Part shown: piece by piece, positions 1-4,071 of the stretch | Layout of the letters: each line of letters opens with the position of its first letter | Position numbering within the stretch: the stretch's first letter is position 1 | NCBI GenBank assembly: GCA_964506645.1 | Contig: CAZDML010000135.1 | Location: 1 to 5,371 of the forward strand | Direction of reading: 5' to 3' | DNA: 5,371 nucleotides | From: CAZDML01 sp964506645 | GTDB taxonomy: Bacteria > Elusimicrobiota > Elusimicrobia > 2-01-FULL-59-12 | Notes under the pieces: generated by a model | What the model was told of the DNA's origin: nothing | What the model saw: the letters and a program-made list of their open reading frames with translations, nothing else | Databases searched by the model: none | Made by a program: the position numbers and the translations under genes

Positions 1-586
1 GCAGCGAGCCTTTTTCCATGTCGCAGTCGGAAATTTCCAGGTATTGGAAGAGGGTTTTGAGCTGTATGAGATAGGCATAGGCTTCTTCCGGTGAATAAAT
101 TTCGGGTTCCGAGACGCACTCGGCCAGCGGCACACCGGCGCGGTTTAAGTCGACCAGGGAATGCGGCAGTTCTTTGGAGCCGATGGTGTGGACGAGCTTA
201 CCGGCATCTTCTTCCAGATGGATGCGGTGGACGCGAACGGCGCGCTTATGGCCCTTAGCGTCCGTGATCTGAACCGTGCCGCCTTTGACGACCGGGAGGT
301 CGAACTGCGAAATCTGGTAGCCCTTGGGAAGGTCGGGATAGAAATACTGTTTTCGCGAGAAAACGGACTGACGGGTGATTTCGCCGCCAACTCCCAGTCC
401 CGCGCGGATGATCAGCTCAACGGCTTTCTGGTTGAGCACGGGCAGAACGCCCGGATGACCGCAGCAGATCGGGCAGATCTGGCTGTTGGGCTCGGCGCCG
501 AAGGTGGTCGAGCAGCGGCAAAACAGCTTAGAGGCTGTTTTGAGCTGAACGTGGACTTCCAATCCGATGACAGGTTCGAAGGTCAT
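1..586 (-). CDS. gatB: Asp/Glu-tRNA amidotransferase subunit B, N-terminal part
   Basis: GatB is the tRNA-binding and kinase-like subunit of the cytoplasmic GatCAB complex. It activates the side-chain carboxylate of mischarged Glu-tRNA(Gln) or Asp-tRNA(Asn) with ATP and receives ammonia from GatA. The reading frame starts at the ATG at 586-584 and leaves the window after 195 codons, against about 480 residues for the family, so only the N-terminal cradle part is present. Visible family features are GLEVHVQL at residues 8-15, a probable zinc site made by C23, C25, C38 and C41, the segment SRKQYFYPDLPKGYQIS at about 79-95, HRIHLEEDAGK near 121-131, and LNRAGVPLAECVSEPE near 146-161. The start overlaps the stop of the upstream Nudix gene as ATGA. 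No Shine-Dalgarno sequence is visible, so translation probably depends on re-initiation. The truncation comes from the window edge; the gene is not broken. Confidence 0.97.
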   Translation of the reverse strand, partial: MTFEPVIGLEVHVQLKTASKLFCRCSTTFGAEPNSQICPICCGHPGVLPVLNQKAVELIIRAGLGVGGEITRQSVFSRKQYFYPDLPKGYQISQFDLPVVKGGTVQITDAKGHKRAVRVHRIHLEEDAGKLVHTIGSKELPHSLVDLNRAGVPLAECVSEPEIYSPEEAYAYLIQLKTLFQYLEISDCDMEKGSL

Positions 587-1017
587 TGAGATTTCAGTTT
601 CGCTAAAAGTTTTTTGTCCGATTTATACGTGGAGCGTGTCGTGGCTTCCGCCAGCGACACCCATTCGGTCTCCATAATTTCGTCGGGATCGTGAGTGCCT
701 GTTTTCTTCAGTGGCTTCATGAGAAACCAAGTCACGGTTTTCTTGATGAGCGCTCCGTTCTGCTTAAACCAGTACTGCACGCGCTCAAAGGGTTTTACGA
801 TTTCGCAGGCGTAGCCGGTTTCTTCTTCGACTTCACGCAGAGCCGTTTGCTCGATCTTCTCGCCCTTCTCCGTATGCCCTTTCGGAAACGTCCACACCAC
901 GCGTCCTTCCAGGTTCTGCACCTTCACCATCAGGAGATTGTCGCCGTCGCAGACAATACCTCCAGCGGAATACTCAAACCGCGGTTTTTCAGAGCTTGGG
1001 GACTTGCTTGCTGGCAT
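583..1017 (-). CDS. Nudix hydrolase, Ap4A-hydrolase-like, between gatA and gatB
   Basis: This is a 144-residue Nudix-fold pyrophosphohydrolase. The Nudix box occupies residues 47-69 (G-x5-E-x7-REVEEETGY), with the metal-binding glutamates of REVEEE intact. It is preceded by SAGGIV at 17-22 and WTFPKGH at 42-48. The PKGH-x-E-x-GE form and the later ETEWVSLAEA resemble bacterial diadenosine tetraphosphate hydrolases, so an Ap4A-type substrate is a reasonable inference; Nudix substrates are hard to assign from sequence. The gene overlaps the gatA end by 29 bases, and its TGA overlaps the gatB ATG. Start choice is uncertain. The frame also has an in-frame ATG at 1032 and a TTG at 1068. I prefer 1017 because it gives the smallest overlap and has a weak GAGCAG seven bases upstream. 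The C-terminus is lysine-rich (KSDKKLLAKLKSQ). Confidence 0.92.
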   Translation of the reverse strand: MPASKSPSSEKPRFEYSAGGIVCDGDNLLMVKVQNLEGRVVWTFPKGHTEKGEKIEQTALREVEEETGYACEIVKPFERVQYWFKQNGALIKKTVTWFLMKPLKKTGTHDPDEIMETEWVSLAEATTRSTYKSDKKLLAKLKSQ

Positions 1018-2449
1018 CGTTGAGCTGCTCATAGTGATCGGCGACACGTAATAAAATTTCTTCTTCAAACGGCCGGCCCAGGAGCTGCAGACCGATCGGC
1101 AGTTTCTTGGAGGTCATCCCGCAGGGGATGCTCAGGCCCGGCAACCCGGCCAGGTTACAAGAAATCGTAAAGATGTCTGAGAGATACATCTGTAGCGGGT
1201 CGTTCACTTTCTCTCCCGGCTTAAATGCAGCGGAGGGCGTCGTTGGCGTGGCAATCACATCCACGTCGAGAAACGCTTTATCAAAATCCTGTTTGATGAG
1301 CGTACGGACCTTCTGTGCCTTTGCATAGTACGCGTCGTAGTAGCCGGAGGATAAGGCGTAGGTTCCGAGCATGATGCGGCGTTTCACTTCCGGGCCAAAG
1401 CCTTCGCCGCGGCTGTTTTCGTAGAGCTCAAGCAGGTTCGTCGCGTTTTTCGTGCGGTGGCCGTAACGAATGCCGTCAAAACGAGAGAGGTTCGAGCTCG
1501 CTTCGGAAGGAGCGAGGATGTAATAGACCGCCAGGCAGTGTTGGGTGTTGGGCAGCGAGATTTGCTTCACCGTGGCACCGCGGCCTTCGAGTGCTTTAAT
1601 CGCATCGCGAACCGCTTTCTCGATTTCCGGGTCCATGCCGTCGACAAAATATTCTTTGGGGAGACCGATGCGAAGGCCTTTGATATCGCGTTTGAGGCTC
1701 GCCACATAGTCGGGAACGGGTTTGTTAACGCTGGTCGAGTCGTGCTCATCGTAGCCCGCAATCGTTTGCAGGAGGAGCGCCGTATCCTTGGCACTCGTCG
1801 CGAATGGCCCGATCTGATCGAGCGAAGAGGCAAAGGCAATCAGTCCAAAACGCGAGACACGGCCATAAGTCGGTTTAAATCCGAGAATGCCGCAGAAGGC
1901 CGCGGGTTGGCGAATCGATCCCCCGGTGTCTGACCCCAGGGAGAGTGGTGCCATACGCGCAGCGACGGCTGCCGCGCTGCCGCCGGAGGATCCGCCGGGG
2001 ACACATTCCAGATTCCAGGGATTGCGGGTCGTGTGAAAGGCGGAGTTTTCGGTGGATGACCCCATGGCGAATTCATCTAAATTGGTGCGACCCAGGAAAA
2101 TAGCGCCGGCGGCGCGCAGTTTCTGGATCACCGTGGCGTCATAAGCACCCACAAAACCTTCCAGAATTTTGGATGAGCAGGTGCAGCGCTCTCCTTTAAT
2201 GAGCATGTTGTCTTTGATGGCGATAGGGACGCCGGCCAGCGGACCCACCGGCTTGCCGTCTGCCAGCAGCGCATCGACCGCTTTGGCCTGGGCCAGCGCA
2301 TGGTCGACAAAGACCTCGTTAAAGGCTTTGACCTTGGGGTCGAGAACACGAATGCGGTCCAGGTACGCGGTAGTGACAGCCTGCGCTGTCATTTCCTTTG
2401 TACGGACTTTCTGGGCGATTTCGCCTGCGGTAAGATTTCCGAAGCTCAT
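989..2449 (-). CDS. gatA: Asp/Glu-tRNA amidotransferase subunit A
   Basis: GatA is the glutaminase subunit of GatCAB. It hydrolyses glutamine and channels ammonia to GatB for the amidation of Glu-tRNA(Gln) and Asp-tRNA(Asn). The 486-residue product is full length for the family. The amidase-signature Ser-cisSer-Lys triad is complete: K79 in AIKDN, S154 in PGGSSGGSAA (151-160), and S178 in GSDTGGSIRQP (172-182). R358 and D425, which bind glutamine in the known GatA structures, are also present, and the numbering matches the Staphylococcus aureus enzyme. The start is the ATG at 2449-2447, giving the standard family N-terminus. There is no clear Shine-Dalgarno sequence, and the best promoter match lies only a few bases upstream, so the mRNA may be nearly leaderless. 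It is the first gene of gatA-Nudix-gatB; gatC, often just upstream of gatA, is absent here. Confidence 0.98.
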   Translation of the reverse strand: MSFGNLTAGEIAQKVRTKEMTAQAVTTAYLDRIRVLDPKVKAFNEVFVDHALAQAKAVDALLADGKPVGPLAGVPIAIKDNMLIKGERCTCSSKILEGFVGAYDATVIQKLRAAGAIFLGRTNLDEFAMGSSTENSAFHTTRNPWNLECVPGGSSGGSAAAVAARMAPLSLGSDTGGSIRQPAAFCGILGFKPTYGRVSRFGLIAFASSLDQIGPFATSAKDTALLLQTIAGYDEHDSTSVNKPVPDYVASLKRDIKGLRIGLPKEYFVDGMDPEIEKAVRDAIKALEGRGATVKQISLPNTQHCLAVYYILAPSEASSNLSRFDGIRYGHRTKNATNLLELYENSRGEGFGPEVKRRIMLGTYALSSGYYDAYYAKAQKVRTLIKQDFDKAFLDVDVIATPTTPSAAFKPGEKVNDPLQMYLSDIFTISCNLAGLPGLSIPCGMTSKKLPIGLQLLGRPFEEEILLRVADHYEQLNDASKQVPKL

Positions 2450-2460
2450 TGGAAGGTCAC

Positions 2461-2490
2461 ATTGTAGCTGGGATTGTATACTGATGTCAT
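2461..2490 (-). promoter_or_regulatory. Probable gatA promoter
   Basis: On the minus strand, ATGACA (2490-2485) and TACAAT (2466-2461) each match the sigma70 -35 and -10 consensus at five of six bases, with an 18-base spacer. Transcription would begin near 2454, only about five bases before the gatA ATG. A second TACAAT copy (2478-2473) has no good -35 partner. The assignment is pattern-based. Confidence 0.5.
2477..2482 (+). promoter_or_regulatory. Possible -10 element of the small divergent gene
   Basis: TATACT matches the -10 consensus at five of six bases and ends seven bases before the ATG at 2489, so a transcript from it would be leaderless or nearly so. No convincing -35 element is seen. 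It lies inside the spacer of the divergent gatA promoter, so the two would compete for RNA polymerase. Confidence 0.3.
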
Positions 2491-2851
2491 GTCCTATCGA
2501 CGCATTTTGCTGCTGGCCAGTTTTATTGGACTGATTACGCTGGGCATTGAAGCGCTCATCTTCTCCTTTCGTTCCACGCCGCTCTTGGTGAGTCCGGCGG
2601 CGACCCGGCAGGAGGGGACTGCAAAAACCTATGCTTCTAATACCGCTTCCAGCGCGCCATCCCTTTCTAGCGCATCCTCATCGGCTGTCTCTGCTCCCAA
2701 TCTCGTACTGGCTCCCCTTCCAGCCCCCGTTGTGATGCCGCCGGCTCCTCCCATGCGCTCACGCCCAGCGGTGAGAAAGAAAACCCGCTTATGGGAGGAC
2801 ATCCTTGTGCCCCTTCTGTCGTTTTTCCCGCATCTCCTTTTGGTGGGATAA
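2489..2851 (+). CDS. Predicted membrane-anchored Ser/Ala/Pro-rich small protein, unknown function
   Basis: I do not recognise this 120-residue protein. It begins MSYRR followed by a hydrophobic segment at about residues 6-27 (rich in L, I, F and A), which fits an uncleaved membrane anchor or signal sequence. A low-complexity stretch rich in Ser, Ala, Thr and Pro follows at about 35-93, then a basic patch (RSRP...RKKTR, about 92-102), then a hydrophobic tail (DILVPLLSFFPHLLLVG). The layout suggests an inner-membrane protein with a flexible extracytoplasmic linker and perhaps a second membrane-associated end. It is divergent from gatA, with 39 bases between the starts, and convergent with the histone gene. 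The frame is open throughout with ordinary codon use. The ATG at 2489 has no Shine-Dalgarno sequence; a TTG at 2474 is a poorer alternative. It could be lineage-specific or, less likely, a chance frame. Confidence 0.55.
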   Translation: MSYRRILLLASFIGLITLGIEALIFSFRSTPLLVSPAATRQEGTAKTYASNTASSAPSLSSASSSAVSAPNLVLAPLPAPVVMPPAPPMRSRPAVRKKTRLWEDILVPLLSFFPHLLLVG

Positions 2852-2885
2852 AAGAAAACCCCCTTCCTCATTTAGAGAAAGGGGG
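2851..2885 (-). terminator. Intrinsic terminator of the histone gene
   Basis: The arms 2859-2869 and 2875-2885 form an 11-pair stem closing a five-base loop (2870-2874). On the minus strand it is followed directly by TTTTCTTT (2858-2851). The one non-Watson-Crick position (2866/2878) is a G-U wobble in the minus-strand RNA but a C-A mismatch in the plus-strand RNA, and there is no T-run on the plus side. Both points favour minus-strand use. The stem begins 22 bases after the histone stop codon. Confidence 0.88.
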
Positions 2886-2907
2886 CTTCCAGAAAAAGCC
2901 AGAGAAC

Positions 2908-3102
2908 TTATTTACAGATCAGGATGTCGTGGGCGCGAACGGTTTTGCGGCCGTTGGCTTTCGCACGCTTGCAGGCCTGATCGAGCACCCAGCCGATATA
3001 GTCATTAAGCGCATCCACTACGTCGGATGAGCTGTGCATCTTGCCTTTTGAGATCGCGCCTTTCACCATCGACTTCACTACAAAGTTTGCCTTCGATGCC
3101 AT
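2908..3102 (-). CDS. Bacterial single-domain histone-fold protein
   Basis: This 64-residue basic protein (12 Lys/Arg against 5 Asp and no Glu) is one minimal histone fold and is likely a dimeric nucleoid DNA-binding protein. Helix 1 is about residues 6-18, loop 1 (GKMHSSS) is 20-26, long helix 2 is about 27-49, loop 2 carries GRKTV at 51-55, and short helix 3 contains AHDIL at 57-61. R52, T54 and D59 are the conserved histone RT pair and its salt-bridge partner, at the same numbers as in archaeal HMfB. The protein ends soon after helix 3 begins, as in the short bacterial histones of the Bdellovibrio Bd0055 type, so it may bind DNA differently from wrapping archaeal histones. The ATG at 3102-3100 has a strong GGGAGGA eight bases upstream, fitting high expression. 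The gene is monocistronic with its own terminator. It is not HU, IHF or H-NS. Confidence 0.88.
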   Translation of the reverse strand: MASKANFVVKSMVKGAISKGKMHSSSDVVDALNDYIGWVLDQACKRAKANGRKTVRAHDILICK

Positions 3103-3110
3103 GGGTCAAT

Positions 3111-3117
3111 TCCTCCC
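3111..3117 (-). promoter_or_regulatory. Strong Shine-Dalgarno of the histone gene
   Basis: GGGAGGA on the minus strand lies eight bases before the ATG at 3102. It is the best ribosome-binding site in the window, fixes the histone start, and contrasts with the weak or absent sites of gatA, gatB and the small divergent gene. Confidence 0.85.
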
Positions 3118-3138
3118 GTTCGTTATTTCATTTTCGAC

Positions 3139-3175
3139 GGGACCCGCGGCGATAAACTCATCCGCCGCTGGTCCC
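3139..3175. repeat. Long GC-rich inverted repeat upstream of the histone gene
   Basis: The arms 3139-3151 and 3163-3175 are complementary at 12 of 13 positions (GGGACC and GCGGCG paired with CGCCGC and GGTCCC, one mismatch at 3145/3169) around an 11-base AT-rich centre. Neither strand has a T-run after it, so it does not look like an intrinsic terminator. It lies between the divergent histone and glycosylase genes. It could be a 5' leader hairpin of the histone mRNA or a dimeric protein's operator. Confidence 0.75.
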
Positions 3176-3204
3176 AGAGTTAGTTTGAACCGAATGAGTC
3201 TATC

Positions 3205-3209
3205 AGGAG
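3205..3209 (+). promoter_or_regulatory. Shine-Dalgarno supporting the upstream glycosylase start
   Basis: AGGAG lies ten bases before the ATG at 3220. The alternative ATG at 3250 has only a G-run at 3225-3231, too far away. This is why the longer form was chosen, although the spacing is at the loose end of normal. Confidence 0.5.
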
Positions 3210-3219
3210 TTGTTTCCGG

Positions 3220-3840
3220 ATGCTAGGGGGGTATGGTACGCTTACGGCCATGGACAAAGCCGCGCAATTAGACGTCCTCTACCGAACCAACGAGAAGCGG
3301 ACGCGTCGTGCCCTTAACGTCGGGGCTGCCAAATTCGTTCGCGGGGACGGAAGCGTGAATGCCCGAGTGATGTTTATCGGCGAAGCGCCCGGCCTCAATG
3401 AAGACCGAGAGGGAAAACCCTTTGTTGGCAGGGCCGGAAAATTGCTCACTCAGTTTATTGAGTTGGCTGGCTTAAAACGCGAAGACGTCTTCATCAGCAA
3501 CACCGTGAAGTATCACCCGATGAAAAATCCCGCGACCCCGGATGTCCGCGGTAACGACCGCCCCCCGACCCCGCAGGAAATTGAAGTCTGCCGGCCCATC
3601 CTCAAAGAGGAAATCGCCATCATCCAGCCGGAAGTCATCGTGACGCTCGGTACCCACGCCACACAAACCGTTCTTGCAACCAAAGAAAAGATTACGGCGC
3701 TGCGCGGCAAGCTAATCCCTTGGGACAGCGTCCGCGTGATGCCGACCTTTCATCCCGCTGCCCTCTGTCATAACCCGCCACTGCGCAAAGACGTGGAAGC
3801 GGACATGCAACTGCTTAAGAAAACTCTTGAAATGGGCTAA
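3220..3840 (+). CDS. Uracil-DNA glycosylase family 4-like, without most Fe-S cysteines
   Basis: The protein belongs to the family 4/5 uracil-DNA glycosylase group, which removes uracil from DNA at the first step of base excision repair. Residues 54-58 are motif GEAPG, continuing as EDREGKPFVGRAGKLL at 61-76. FISNTVK is at 91-97, a conserved TLGTHA at 142-147, and MPTFHPAAL at 174-182 holds the second catalytic motif. Canonical family 4 enzymes bind a [4Fe-4S] cluster with a CxxC-like pair near the N-terminus, a Cys in NVVKCRP and a Cys in the following ACRP. Here the N-terminal pair is missing, the third is Y98, and only C124 (EVCRP) remains. The segment between those last two sites is also longer than usual. 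The start at 3220 has AGGAG ten bases upstream; the ATG at 3250 would remove ten poorly conserved residues and is possible. Whether it is active on uracil is unproven. Confidence 0.9.
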   Translation: MLGGYGTLTAMDKAAQLDVLYRTNEKRTRRALNVGAAKFVRGDGSVNARVMFIGEAPGLNEDREGKPFVGRAGKLLTQFIELAGLKREDVFISNTVKYHPMKNPATPDVRGNDRPPTPQEIEVCRPILKEEIAIIQPEVIVTLGTHATQTVLATKEKITALRGKLIPWDSVRVMPTFHPAALCHNPPLRKDVEADMQLLKKTLEMG

Positions 3841-3860
3841 ACGTCGGCACTCTACCAATG

Positions 3861-3869
3861 TGGTATCAT
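3861..3869 (+). promoter_or_regulatory. Extended -10 promoter of the riboswitch-transporter unit
   Basis: TGGTATCAT is a TG-n extended -10 element with five of six bases of TATAAT. No good -35 is visible at normal spacing, which extended -10 promoters tolerate. Transcription would start near 3876, exactly where the riboswitch 5' end is expected. Confidence 0.6.
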
Positions 3870-3873
3870 CAAA

Positions 3874-4020
3874 CTGTTGCTGAATCTGGCTATTCCCTGC
3901 TGAAGGGGTGACAAGCCAGGACGGGGGATCCAAATCGGTCAGATCATCGATCTTGGGGCGAATCTCGCAAGAGTAGGGTGATGAACCCGAGCCCGACAGC
4001 TAACCTCGTAAGCCTATAAC
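3874..4020 (+). ncRNA. c-di-AMP riboswitch (ydaO/yuaA leader)
   Basis: The leader carries the conserved ydaO/yuaA core: GTTGCTGAATC at the 5' end (3876-3886), a GGGGGATCC block (3923-3931), GGGGCGAATC (3955-3964), a CTC-GCAA-GAG hairpin with a GNRA loop (3964-3973), GTAGGG pairing with CCC (3976-3978 with 3986-3988), and the hallmark GAGCCCGACAGCTAACCTCG (3989-4008) followed by TAAGC. CTGGCT (3886-3891) pairs with AGCCAG (3914-3919), and CCC/GGG arms form an inner hairpin. These riboswitches bind cyclic di-AMP and usually shut off genes for potassium or osmolyte uptake and cell-wall remodelling. The next gene is a KimA-like transporter, the classic target. An intrinsic terminator follows directly, indicating control by transcription termination. 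Confidence 0.93.
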
Positions 4021-4021
4021 A

Positions 4022-4058
4022 CCTGAGCAAGCCCACGGCCTATGCTCTGGGTTTTTTT
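4022..4058 (+). terminator. Riboswitch expression-platform terminator
   Basis: CCTGAGCA (4022-4029) pairs with TGCTCTGG (4043-4050) except for one T-T mismatch, and is followed by seven T residues (4052-4058). A competing smaller stem joins 4030-4035 with 4048-4053. It lies between the riboswitch core and the Shine-Dalgarno, as expected for an OFF switch in which bound c-di-AMP stops transcription. The exact antiterminator pairing was not resolved by eye. Confidence 0.82.
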
Positions 4059-4071
4059 ATTGGAGAACGTC

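Noticed and set aside
161..589. 142-codon plus-strand open frame
   Set aside because: It lies antisense to clearly conserved gatB and has no recognisable domain; it is a by-product of gatB codon bias.
1018..1068. Longer N-terminus of the Nudix protein from the TTG at 1068 or the ATG at 1032
   Set aside because: Both lie deeper inside gatA, have no Shine-Dalgarno sequence, and add residues that do not look like the Nudix domain. The 1032 start remains possible.
2629..2871. 80-codon minus-strand open frame (Gly/Arg-rich)
   Set aside because: It runs through the histone terminator stem and is antisense to the small membrane protein frame. Its composition looks like a reverse-strand shadow.
3139..3175. 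GC-rich hairpin read as an intrinsic terminator
   Set aside because: Neither side has a T-run: the plus side continues AGAGTTAG and the minus side CGTCGAAAATG. It also lies upstream of both flanking genes, not downstream.
3185..3237. Promoter for the glycosylase gene (TTGAAC at 3185, TATGGT at 3232)
   Set aside because: The two elements are too far apart to work together and neither has a good partner, so no promoter is called.
3929..3952. Cluster of GATC sites suggesting a methylation-controlled switch or origin element
   Set aside because: The bases fall in the riboswitch, where they form stem arms (AGATC with GATCT), so RNA structure explains them.
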